From an uncultured bacterium (GTDB lineage Bacteria > Bacillota > Clostridia > Lachnospirales > Anaerotignaceae): 5,233 nucleotides of DNA. Positions 1 to 5,233 of this stretch are shown in pieces. Numbering within the stretch: the stretch's first letter is position 1; every line of letters starts with the position of its first letter. The position numbers were made by a program, and so were the translations under genes. Location of the stretch: assembly GCA_905214825.1 (NCBI GenBank), contig CAJMNV010000125.1, forward strand, positions 1-5,233, read 5' to 3'. The notes beneath the pieces were generated by a model. It did no database searches. It was given only the letters and a program-made list of their open reading frames with translations, and was not told the DNA's origin.

Positions 1-1
1 G

Positions 2-1141
2 TATGGTCGTATTTTTTTCGACCATATCAATATGGTAAAAGATGCTTTGGAGCAAATGGAAACAGGAAAACCCGCAGAAATTATTTTTTTGTGGTTTCAC
101 CCAAAGGAAGGGATACAATATGTGCGTTTGGGTGGAGAGAGGGATACTTCTTTTACAGAAGGTGTCAGAATTTATGGTTATTACCAAAATATGACAAAAT
201 ATATTTTGGCAAAAAAAGAAAAAGAACATTTTGAAAAAATTTATTACCATATTATCAACACCTTAGGCAATATGTATCAAGGCATTCATTTGGTGCATAC
301 AAAAACAGATGAAGTGACACTCATTCGTACATCGATTACAGGGAAAAAACAAGGAACAAAAATGCAGTTGCAACAATATTTTGATATGTTGCAAAAATGG
401 ATATCCAAAGAAAATATTGCTGAAATCAAAAATAGTATTGCTTCCAAAAAAGATTGTCAAGAAGAACATTGTCTGTTTTCAAAAGAGTATGGGCAAAGAA
501 TAAATGGAAAAAAGTTTTGGTTTAATATCACAATTTATATGGAAGAAATAGAATTGGAACATAATATTGTGGTTGCATATCGAGATATTACAAAACAAAA
601 AGAAAAAGAACAAAATGTAGAAGATACCATTGCTTATTTGAAGGCACAATCAGAAACAGATGGATTGACTGGTTTGAAAAATAGAAAAACATTTGAACAA
701 GATGTCAATTTATATTTACAAAAACAACTTGCAGAAGACGAAATTTGTGCATTTATGTTGTTGGATTTAGATTTTTTCAAAAATGTCAATGACTATTTTG
801 GGCATATGAAAGGGGATATGCTTTTGATAGAAGTTGCAGATATATTGCGATGCAAATGTCGGTGTGATGATGAAATCGCACGTTTGGGTGGTGATGAATT
901 TGTGATATTTTTGAAAAATATCAAAAGTCGAGAAAATGCAGAAGCATTGGCAAACAGAATTTTGAATAAAATGCGAAGAAGTTATAAAACAGAAGATGGA
1001 AAAAAAGTACATGTGAGTGCATCGGTTGGTATTGTGTTTGCACCAAAAACAGGAAAAGATTTTGAAACATTATACAATCATGCAGACAAGGCTTTGTATT
1101 GTTCCAAAAATAATGGTAAAGGAAGATACACCATATTGTAA
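2..1141 (+). CDS. PAS-PAS-GGDEF diguanylate cyclase, 5'-partial
   Basis: Predicted diguanylate cyclase, which makes the second messenger c-di-GMP from two GTP. Residue numbers count from the ATG at 32. That ATG is probably internal: the frame stays open to the window edge, no Shine-Dalgarno precedes it, and the residues before and after it (YGRIFFDHINMVKDALEQ) read as one PAS segment. About residues 1-60 look like the C-terminal half of a PAS_3-type fold, ending in a GYYQNMTK motif. A second, divergent PAS spans about 68-190 and ends in AYRDITKQ. The GGDEF domain runs from about 208 to 369 and begins at DGLTGL (210-215). It shows the metal-site DLDFFK (245-250), GH-x2-GD, the active-site signature GGDEF (286-290), a SVGI strand and the closing ADKALYCSKNNGKGRY. 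An inhibitory I-site RxxD (RCDD, 277-280) lies exactly five residues before GGDEF, so product feedback inhibition is likely. No membrane segment is visible in the part present. The ligand of the PAS domains is unknown. Confidence 0.93.
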   Translation, partial: YGRIFFDHINMVKDALEQMETGKPAEIIFLWFHPKEGIQYVRLGGERDTSFTEGVRIYGYYQNMTKYILAKKEKEHFEKIYYHIINTLGNMYQGIHLVHTKTDEVTLIRTSITGKKQGTKMQLQQYFDMLQKWISKENIAEIKNSIASKKDCQEEHCLFSKEYGQRINGKKFWFNITIYMEEIELEHNIVVAYRDITKQKEKEQNVEDTIAYLKAQSETDGLTGLKNRKTFEQDVNLYLQKQLAEDEICAFMLLDLDFFKNVNDYFGHMKGDMLLIEVADILRCKCRCDDEIARLGGDEFVIFLKNIKSRENAEALANRILNKMRRSYKTEDGKKVHVSASVGIVFAPKTGKDFETLYNHADKALYCSKNNGKGRYTIL

Positions 1142-1146
1142 AAAGA

Positions 1147-1152
1147 AGGTGG
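1147..1152 (+). promoter_or_regulatory. Ribosome binding site deciding an ATG start
   Basis: AGGTGG (one mismatch to AGGAGG) lies 9 nt before the ATG at 1162. It directly abuts an in-frame TTG at 1153, which is too close to serve as a start. This favours the ATG and an 83-residue product over the longer TTG reading. Confidence 0.7.
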
Positions 1153-1161
1153 TTGCGTTTT

Positions 1162-1413
1162 ATGGAAGAACGATATCAAATATTAGCAGAAAAGATATTG
1201 GAATTGACACAAAAAAATGGAGAAACCGATGCGGCAGTATTGTCTTGTGAAATTGGAAAAAATCATGGTGAAATATTGCGATTGTTAAAAGAAATGGAGC
1301 AACAAAACTGGTTATCTACATATGAATTGGATATGTGCTGTGGTACAGAATATATTGTGGATGGATTGACAGAAGAAGGTATGACAGCATTATCAAAAGT
1401 AAAAAAATTATAA
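1162..1413 (+). CDS. Small winged-helix-like protein, function unknown
   Basis: A hypothetical protein of 83 residues that I cannot assign to a named family. Its pattern fits a compact winged helix-turn-helix. A first helix runs over about residues 2-18. A likely HTH spans about 23-48, with SCEIG followed by a recognition-type helix ending in LLKEMEQQ. A short hairpin follows at about 50-66, then a C-terminal helix beginning with GLTEEGMTAL, a phrase common at the end of winged-helix folds. Two adjacent cysteines (59-60) sit in the presumed wing. The start is the ATG with AGGTGG 9 nt upstream. The gene begins 20 nt after the stop of the diguanylate cyclase, with no promoter in between, so the two are probably one operon ending at the hairpin at 1423-1455. 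A regulatory role is an inference from the fold-like pattern only; the protein could instead bind a partner protein. Confidence 0.75.
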   Translation: MEERYQILAEKILELTQKNGETDAAVLSCEIGKNHGEILRLLKEMEQQNWLSTYELDMCCGTEYIVDGLTEEGMTALSKVKKL

Positions 1414-1422
1414 CAAAATCAT

Positions 1423-1455
1423 AAGAGGAGAATACTTGGGCAGTATTCTCCTCTT
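1423..1455. terminator. Strong hairpin, probable bidirectional terminator
   Basis: A perfect 14-bp stem (1423-1436 with 1442-1455; AAGAGGAGAATACT against AGTATTCTCCTCTT) closes a 5-nt loop (TGGGC). It starts 10 nt after the stop of the small plus-strand gene and lies 8 nt beyond the 3' end of the minus-strand tRNA-Ser, so it can end transcription from both sides. The U-tract is short on the plus strand (CTCTTTGCTGTT) and interrupted on the minus strand (ATGATTTTGTT). The terminator call therefore rests mainly on the stem and its convergent setting. Confidence 0.8.
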
Positions 1456-1463
1456 TGCTGTTA

Positions 1464-1548
1464 CGGAGAGAGAGGGATTTGAACCCTCGGAACCTTTCGG
1501 TTCATAGCTTTTCGAGAGCTACACCTTAAGCCACTCGGACACCTCTCC
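1464..1548 (-). tRNA. tRNA-Ser (anticodon CGA)
   Basis: Read on the minus strand, this folds as a class II tRNA that decodes UCG serine codons. The acceptor stem is GGAGAGG with TCTCTCC (one G-U pair at its inner end), with discriminator G. The anticodon stem is TAGCT/AGCTA around the 7-nt loop CTCGAAA, giving CGA at positions 34-36. A long variable arm (AACC-GAAA-GGTT) marks it as serine type. The T arm is GAGGG-TTCAAAT-CCCTC. The D stem TCC/GGT has two good pairs and a T-T mismatch at its outer end. The gene is 85 nt and the 3' CCA is not encoded (TAA follows), so a CCA-adding enzyme is needed. Confidence 0.95.
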
Positions 1549-1574
1549 AAAAAAAGTTAGCAGATATGGGTAAC

Positions 1575-1603
1575 AGTATAGCAGTATTTATAAAAAAAAT
1601 CAA
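1575..1603 (-). promoter_or_regulatory. Promoter of tRNA-Ser
   Basis: On the minus strand, a -35 box TTGATT (1603-1598) and a -10 box TATACT (1580-1575) are separated by 17 nt. The -10 is preceded by TGC, an extended -10 element. Transcription would start near 1568, about 20 nt before the mature 5' end of the tRNA at 1548. It is oriented away from the M3 peptidase gene, whose own promoter lies just beyond it. Confidence 0.75.
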
Positions 1604-1632
1604 TATATTTTACATGAAAATAAAAAAGAATA

Positions 1633-1662
1633 TTGTTGTATGGGTAAAAAACGTGATACAAT
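1633..1662 (+). promoter_or_regulatory. Probable promoter of the M3 peptidase gene
   Basis: The -10 box TACAAT (1657-1662) has an extended TGA in front of it. The -35 is weak: TTGTTG at 1633-1638 with an 18-nt spacer. Transcription would start near 1669, leaving a leader of about 28 nt with the ribosome site. The call depends mostly on the extended -10. Confidence 0.5.
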
Positions 1663-1682
1663 GAAAAAAATCAAAGTAAACT

Positions 1683-1688
1683 AGGAGG
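1683..1688 (+). promoter_or_regulatory. Ribosome binding site for a TTG start
   Basis: A perfect AGGAGG lies 8 nt before the TTG at 1697. The next in-frame ATG (1721) is 32 nt away from it and would remove the positively charged N-region of the signal peptide. The TTG start is therefore preferred. Confidence 0.85.
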
Positions 1689-1696
1689 GATTATAT

Positions 1697-3496
1697 TTGC
1701 GAAATCGAAAATATAATTTTATGGTGTGGGTATTGCTTTTTGTGATGGTATTTTCTGTACCGGTGTATGGGCAGTTCAAAAGCGGAAAACCATATACACA
1801 ACGCCAAACAGAAACAGTATATGATGAAGTTGCGGCACAACAACATATACAACAATTACAGCAAGCACTCAACCAAAAAGGCAAGAAAAAAGAAGTTGCT
1901 GCATTATATGATTTGGTGATAGAAGATTTTGATAGATTGTCCACGGTTTTGGCAATGTCACAAATTGCATATGACAACAATATTTGGGATGAAGAAACAG
2001 CAGAATGTGCAGCGTATTGGAATACTTTATATACAGAACAGTATGATAAGATTTATTCTTGTTTATATGATGCGTTTTCCACAGAGTATGCAGATTTGTT
2101 GAAAAAGAAAATCGGCACTGAGTTGCCAACAGAATATGAAGCACTGTCAGAAAAGGCATTTGCTTTGAAAGAAAAAGAGCAAAATTTGATACAACAATAT
2201 CAACAAGCAACCGCAAAATCTTATACAGTACAGATAGATGGTGCGGTTTGGGACGATGAAAAATTGCAACAAGCGGATATTTCTGATGCACAATATGCAA
2301 AAATCAATGAAGCATTGACAAAAGAACGCAATCAAGCATTAGGGGCTTGTTACAAAGCATTGGTGCAAGTACGAAAAGAAATGGCAAAAGAAGCTGGATA
2401 TGATGATTATACAGAATATGCAACCGATATGTATGGAAGAGATTATACAGCAAAAGATGCAAAACAATTTTGTGAAAATGTAAAAACATATATTGTACCA
2501 TTGTATGAAGCAATATGGGAAGAAATTGAACAAAAGGGAGATTTATCAAAAGAATTGGCGACTTTTGAAAATAATCCAACACAAGATATTATGGATACCG
2601 TGGCGATTGCAGTACAAAATATTTCTCCAGAATTAAGCAATATTTATACATATATGTGTCGATATGGGTTATATGATTTTCAAGAGCATTCTGCACAACG
2701 TGTGGGTGGTGCGTATACCGTAGGTATGCCATATTATAAAGATGCATATTTGTTTGCAAACAAAGAAAACACATATGTGGATTATCAAACCATATTGCAT
2801 GAATTTGGACATTTTGCAGCATATTGTTATGATGAAACACCAGATTTGTTCCGTGGATTTTCTGTGGATGTAGCAGAAATACAGTCACAAGCATTGGAAT
2901 TGCTGGCTTTGCATGAGTCAGAAACGATGTTTGGCAACAAAGCAGAGGCTTATACATTGGCAGAATTGAGTGATATTTTGTTTAGCATTATCAGTTCTGC
3001 AATGATATATGAGTTTGAAGATGCTGTGTATCAAAATGCAGATATGACAGTGACAGAGATGAACCGTTTGTTTGCAGATATACAAACAGAATATCATGCA
3101 ATGTTTTTTGATGAATATGGTGCATATTGTTATGATTGGGTAGAGGTTGGACATTTGTTTGAAAGTCCAATGTATTATATTGGATATGGAACTTCTGCAT
3201 TTTCTGCATTGAATATATGGGTAATGTCACAACAAGATTATGAAGCGGCTGTGGATACCTATTTGAATATTGTGCAATACGCTTCAAACAGTTCTTATAT
3301 GAATGTGGTAGAAGTTTTTGATTTAGAAAATGTGTTTGATGAAAGAGATGTCAAAAATATGGCAAAAATGATAGCAAATACAGAAGAATTTGGTGGCGAT
3401 GGTGTGATACAGATGTCACAAGGATTGGATTTGAGCAATTTGTGGCGTACAGTTTGGAAAGTATGGGCAAGCCCAAGATTTTCTATGGATATTTGA
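1697..3496 (+). CDS. Exported M3B (oligoendopeptidase F-like) zinc peptidase
   Basis: Predicted zinc metallopeptidase of family M3, nearest to the oligoendopeptidase F branch (M3B), which cleaves short peptides. It has 599 residues, about the usual OligoF length. The zinc site is HEFGH (368-372; His368 and His372 as ligands, Glu369 as catalytic base). The third ligand is probably Glu394 in DVAEIQSQALEL, which matches the family's D-x-x-E-x-x-Sq-x-x-E region. Near the C-terminus, His486 followed by SPMYYIGYGTS (490-500) matches the family's substrate-binding H...P-[FM]-Y-x3-Y-[AG]-T motif, including Tyr497. The N-terminus differs from typical cytosolic OligoF: RNRK, then a hydrophobic core (about 8-21) and a possible signal peptidase I site after VYG near residue 25. 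No lipobox cysteine is visible, so secretion or a position outside the membrane is expected. Translation starts at TTG behind a perfect AGGAGG. The gene is a single unit, divergent from tRNA-Ser and closed by a terminator. Substrates are unknown; nutrient peptides or signal-peptide debris are possible. Confidence 0.92.
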   Translation: MRNRKYNFMVWVLLFVMVFSVPVYGQFKSGKPYTQRQTETVYDEVAAQQHIQQLQQALNQKGKKKEVAALYDLVIEDFDRLSTVLAMSQIAYDNNIWDEETAECAAYWNTLYTEQYDKIYSCLYDAFSTEYADLLKKKIGTELPTEYEALSEKAFALKEKEQNLIQQYQQATAKSYTVQIDGAVWDDEKLQQADISDAQYAKINEALTKERNQALGACYKALVQVRKEMAKEAGYDDYTEYATDMYGRDYTAKDAKQFCENVKTYIVPLYEAIWEEIEQKGDLSKELATFENNPTQDIMDTVAIAVQNISPELSNIYTYMCRYGLYDFQEHSAQRVGGAYTVGMPYYKDAYLFANKENTYVDYQTILHEFGHFAAYCYDETPDLFRGFSVDVAEIQSQALELLALHESETMFGNKAEAYTLAELSDILFSIISSAMIYEFEDAVYQNADMTVTEMNRLFADIQTEYHAMFFDEYGAYCYDWVEVGHLFESPMYYIGYGTSAFSALNIWVMSQQDYEAAVDTYLNIVQYASNSSYMNVVEVFDLENVFDERDVKNMAKMIANTEEFGGDGVIQMSQGLDLSNLWRTVWKVWASPRFSMDI

Positions 3497-3519
3497 TTTA
3501 GAAAAAAGCGTGGTATGAT

Positions 3520-3573
3520 AAAAAGACGAAACAGCAGATATATTTGTTTTGGTTTCGTCTTTTTTTATTTTTT
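3520..3573 (+). terminator. Rho-independent terminator after the M3 peptidase gene
   Basis: A 13-bp stem pairs 3520-3532 (AAAAAGACGAAAC) with 3552-3564 (GTTTCGTCTTTTT) around a 19-nt loop. A T-rich tract continues to about 3573. It begins 24 nt after the stop codon at 3494-3496 and separates the peptidase from the downstream homoserine dehydrogenase. Confidence 0.9.
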
Positions 3574-3754
3574 AGAAAAGGCATATTGTGCAATGTATCC
3601 GAATGATTGGAAGATTTTTGCAGTAGAATAAAGTGTTTTTGATAAAAAAATAAATGTCTTTATAAAAGTGCAGAAAAAATTGACAAATTTTTATAAGAAT
3701 TTTGTTTTGTATCTGTAATAAAGATAAATGTTTTTCTGAAAAAGACAAAAACTG
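3574..3754. other. AT-rich intergenic stretch, no supported gene
   Basis: This is the rest of the 321-base gap between the peptidase and homoserine dehydrogenase. An orphan open frame runs to a TAA at 3629-3631 and includes an ATG at 3593 giving only 12 codons; it is too short to call a gene. From about 3632 the sequence is mostly A and T. It has a small dyad at 3675-3692 and a TTGACA at 3680-3685 with no acceptable -10 at 16-18 nt. No T-box, riboswitch or leader peptide is recognisable. Confidence 0.6.
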
Positions 3755-3782
3755 TTGACTTTCTTTTTTTTCTTGTTATAAT
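3755..3782 (+). promoter_or_regulatory. Promoter of homoserine dehydrogenase
   Basis: A -35 TTGACT (3755-3760) and a perfect -10 TATAAT (3777-3782) are separated by 16 nt, with an extended TGT before the -10. Transcription would start near 3789, leaving a leader of about 29 nt. That leader is too short for a T-box or an attenuator, so expression looks constitutive or controlled only by a repressor. Confidence 0.85.
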
Positions 3783-3817
3783 AAATAATATCAAAAAAAT
3801 AATTAAGGCTGAAAAAT

Positions 3818-5107
3818 ATGTGTGATAATGTAAAAAAAATTGTAATTTTTAATTTGGGTATAGTTGTTATTTTATTTTATGAAATATTACAACGACAAAA
3901 AGATACAATGGTTGAAAAAGTTGGTTGTGATATAGAAATTGCAAAAATATTGGTCAGAAACAAACAAAAATACAATATGACGTATCCAGAAACATTGTTG
4001 ACAGACCGCTGGGAAGATATTTTAGAAGACGAAAGCATTGATATTGTGGTAGAAGTGATGGGAAGTATGGATATTGCAAAAAAATACATCTCAGAAGCAC
4101 TGCAAAAAGGCAAACATGTTGTGACAGCGAACAAGGATTTGATTGCTGTACATGGTCATGAATTATTGCAGATTGCAAAACAAAATCATTGTGATTTGCT
4201 CTTTGAAGCCGCTGTGGCAGGCGGTATTCCCATCATTCGCCCTTTGAAACAATGTTTGTTGGGAAACAATATTTCAGAAGTGATGGGGATTATCAATGGT
4301 ACAACAAATTTTATATTGACAAAAATGGCAGAAGAAGGCATGGATTTTGCAGATGCATTAAAACTGGCACAAGATTTGGGCTATGCAGAAGCAGACCCGA
4401 CTGCTGATGTGGAAGGACATGATGCAGGCAGAAAATTAGCAATTATGGCATCTATTGCATTTCATAGCCCTGTGACATTTGCTGATGTATATACAGAGGG
4501 GATTACAAAAATAAAAGCAAAAGACATTCGTTATGCACATGAATTGGGGTATGAAATCAAATTATTGGGGATTGCCAAACAATCCGAAGATGGTATTGAG
4601 GTGAAAGTGCATCCAACCATGATACCACAAAAACATCCTCTGGCAGCTGTCAAAGATAGTTTTAATGCGGTGTTTGTGCATGGAGATGCTGTGGACGATG
4701 CAATGTTTTATGGACGTGGTGCAGGTTCTTTGCCAACTGGTTCCGCAGTTGTTGGGGATATTTTAGATGTTGCACGCAATATGATGTATCATTGTACAGG
4801 TCGTATTGGTTGCAGTTGTTATAAAAATGTACCAATCAAAGAAATGAAAGATACAGAAAGCGGTTATTATATCCGCATGAAATTGGAGGACAGAGCAGGT
4901 ACATTGGCAGAATTGGCAGGTGTGTTTGGTAAAAATGGCGTGAGTATTTCCATGCTGATACAAAAAGCAAAAGAAGATAATACCGCAGAAGTTGTGATTG
5001 TGTCTTATGGTGTAAAAGAATGTAAATTTGTGGATTCTTTGTCTACCATTTCCAATATGAAGATGGTGAAAGAGATTTCTTCTGTCATTCGTGTGTATCA
5101 ACCATGA
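3818..5107 (+). CDS. hom: Homoserine dehydrogenase with ACT domain, altered NAD(P) loop
   Basis: Homoserine dehydrogenase normally reduces aspartate semialdehyde to homoserine with NAD(P)H, the branch point to threonine and methionine. The 429 residues have the family's usual order: nucleotide-binding part (about 1-105 plus a later strand), catalytic/dimer part (about 130-320) and an ACT domain (about 350-429) that usually senses the end product threonine. Visible conserved sites are ANKD with Lys106, GGIPIIRPL (135-143), NGTTN (160-164), and Glu191, Asp197, Asp202 and Lys206 in the AEADP...DVEGHDAGRK block, which match the catalytic residues known from the yeast enzyme. The oddity is the N-terminus. 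Where the family has GxGxxGxG, this protein reads N12-L-G-I-V-V17-I-L-F20, keeping only one glycine, while flanking KKI and YEIL still align. The loop codons are substitutions, not a frameshift. The start is ATG with AAGG 9 nt upstream; a later ATG at 3908 lacks a ribosome site. Family assignment is firm. Whether the protein still binds cofactor is uncertain: it could be a damaged or repurposed copy, or the sequence may contain errors. Confidence 0.9.
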   Translation: MCDNVKKIVIFNLGIVVILFYEILQRQKDTMVEKVGCDIEIAKILVRNKQKYNMTYPETLLTDRWEDILEDESIDIVVEVMGSMDIAKKYISEALQKGKHVVTANKDLIAVHGHELLQIAKQNHCDLLFEAAVAGGIPIIRPLKQCLLGNNISEVMGIINGTTNFILTKMAEEGMDFADALKLAQDLGYAEADPTADVEGHDAGRKLAIMASIAFHSPVTFADVYTEGITKIKAKDIRYAHELGYEIKLLGIAKQSEDGIEVKVHPTMIPQKHPLAAVKDSFNAVFVHGDAVDDAMFYGRGAGSLPTGSAVVGDILDVARNMMYHCTGRIGCSCYKNVPIKEMKDTESGYYIRMKLEDRAGTLAELAGVFGKNGVSISMLIQKAKEDNTAEVVIVSYGVKECKFVDSLSTISNMKMVKEISSVIRVYQP

Positions 5108-5145
5108 TTGTATGAAAAAAAATACGGATAAAGCAGAAAATACAG

Positions 5146-5177
5146 TTGACAAAAAACAGGCAATATAGTAATATAAT
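5146..5177 (+). promoter_or_regulatory. Promoter of tRNA-Pro
   Basis: A perfect -35 TTGACA (5146-5151) precedes two overlapping -10 candidates. TAATAT (5169-5174) has the ideal 17-nt spacer but only four matches. TATAAT (5172-5177) is perfect but 20 nt away. Either would start transcription just before the tRNA at 5186, near 5181-5184. No clear terminator for homoserine dehydrogenase lies between 5108 and 5145, so read-through into the tRNA is possible. Confidence 0.7.
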
Positions 5178-5185
5178 GAAGTCGT

Positions 5186-5233
5186 CGAGGCGTGGCTCAG
5201 CTTGGTAGAGCGCTACATTAGGGATGTAGAGGT
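5186..5233 (+). tRNA. tRNA-Pro (anticodon AGG), 3'-partial
   Basis: The 5' two-thirds of a tRNA, cut by the window edge in the variable region. The acceptor 5' strand is CGAGGCG (5186-5192). The D arm is GCTC/GAGC (5195-5198 with 5208-5211) around AGCTTGGTA. The anticodon stem is CTACA/TGTAG (5213-5217 with 5225-5229) around the 7-nt loop TTAGGGA, giving AGG at 5220-5222. A C at position 1 and a G at position 37 are typical of bacterial proline tRNAs and support the identity. The 3' acceptor strand, T arm and any encoded CCA lie outside the window. Confidence 0.88.

Noticed and set aside
32..34. ATG at 32 as the true start of the diguanylate cyclase
   Set aside because: No Shine-Dalgarno precedes it, the frame is open to the window edge, and the residues on both sides belong to one PAS segment. 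The gene is treated as 5'-partial.
1153..1155. TTG at 1153 as the start of the small winged-helix-like gene
   Set aside because: It abuts the AGGTGG ribosome site with no spacer; the ATG at 1162 has a 9-nt spacer.
1017..1250. Plus-strand open frame of 77 codons across the end of the cyclase gene and the start of the small gene
   Set aside because: It overlaps two well-supported genes in another frame, has no recognisable motif and is not preceded by a good ribosome site.
1869..3287. Several minus-strand open frames opposite the M3 peptidase gene
   Set aside because: They are Cys/His/Ile/Leu/Phe-rich antisense shadows of an AT-rich coding region, overlap one another and show no family motif.
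3492..3519. Promoter-like TATGAT at 3514-3519 after the peptidase stop
   Set aside because: The -35 candidates are poor, and a transcript would start inside the terminator stem with no gene to serve.
3680..3708. TTGACA at 3680-3685 as a second hom promoter
   Set aside because: No acceptable -10 occurs 16-18 nt downstream, and a far better promoter lies at 3755-3782.
3783..3817. T-box, riboswitch or attenuator leader before hom
   Set aside because: The predicted leader is only about 29 nt, with no stem, specifier loop or terminator.
3838..3892. Frameshift as the explanation for the missing glycine loop in hom
   Set aside because: The other two frames do not encode a GxGxxG motif, and flanking conserved residues (KKI, LG, YEIL) stay in the same frame.
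3877..5152. Minus-strand open frames opposite homoserine dehydrogenase
   Set aside because: These are antisense shadows of a clear dehydrogenase gene with no recognisable domain.

Overview
The window is low-GC, AT-rich bacterial DNA. It uses Gram-positive signals throughout: strong AGGAGG-type ribosome sites, TTGACA/TATAAT promoters (several with an extended TGn -10), a TTG start codon and long rho-independent terminators. The gene content is a c-di-GMP cyclase, an OligoF-like M3 peptidase, an ACT-type homoserine dehydrogenase and tRNAs. Together these suggest a Clostridia-type Firmicute, perhaps near Lachnospirales; the genus cannot be told from this sequence. Leucine is encoded mostly by TTG/TTA, with CTN rare.

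Layout. (1) Positions 2-1141 (+): a PAS-PAS-GGDEF diguanylate cyclase cut off by the left edge of the window. (2) 1162-1413 (+): an 83-residue protein with a winged-helix look, 20 nt downstream and probably co-transcribed. (3) 1423-1455: a perfect 14-bp hairpin lying between converging transcription units. (4) 1464-1548 (-): tRNA-Ser(CGA), with its own promoter at 1575-1603 on the minus strand. (5) 1697-3496 (+): an exported M3B (oligoendopeptidase F-like) zinc peptidase starting at TTG, followed by a terminator at 3520-3573. (6) 3497-3817: an AT-rich gap holding that terminator, a short orphan reading frame and the promoter of the next gene. (7) 3818-5107 (+): homoserine dehydrogenase with a C-terminal ACT domain. 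(8) From 5186 (+): the 5' part of a tRNA-Pro with anticodon AGG, cut by the right edge.

The genes do not form one pathway. There are four or five short independent transcription units: signalling (cyclase plus small regulator-like protein), two tRNAs, an exported peptidase, and one enzyme of threonine/methionine biosynthesis. I see no defence system, mobile element, CRISPR array or prophage signature.

The most striking anomaly is in homoserine dehydrogenase. Its catalytic domain and ACT domain look intact, but the N-terminal glycine-rich NAD(P)-binding loop is replaced by bulky hydrophobic residues within an extremely AT-rich stretch. Lesser points are the A34 anticodon of the tRNA-Pro and the signal peptide on an OligoF-type peptidase.
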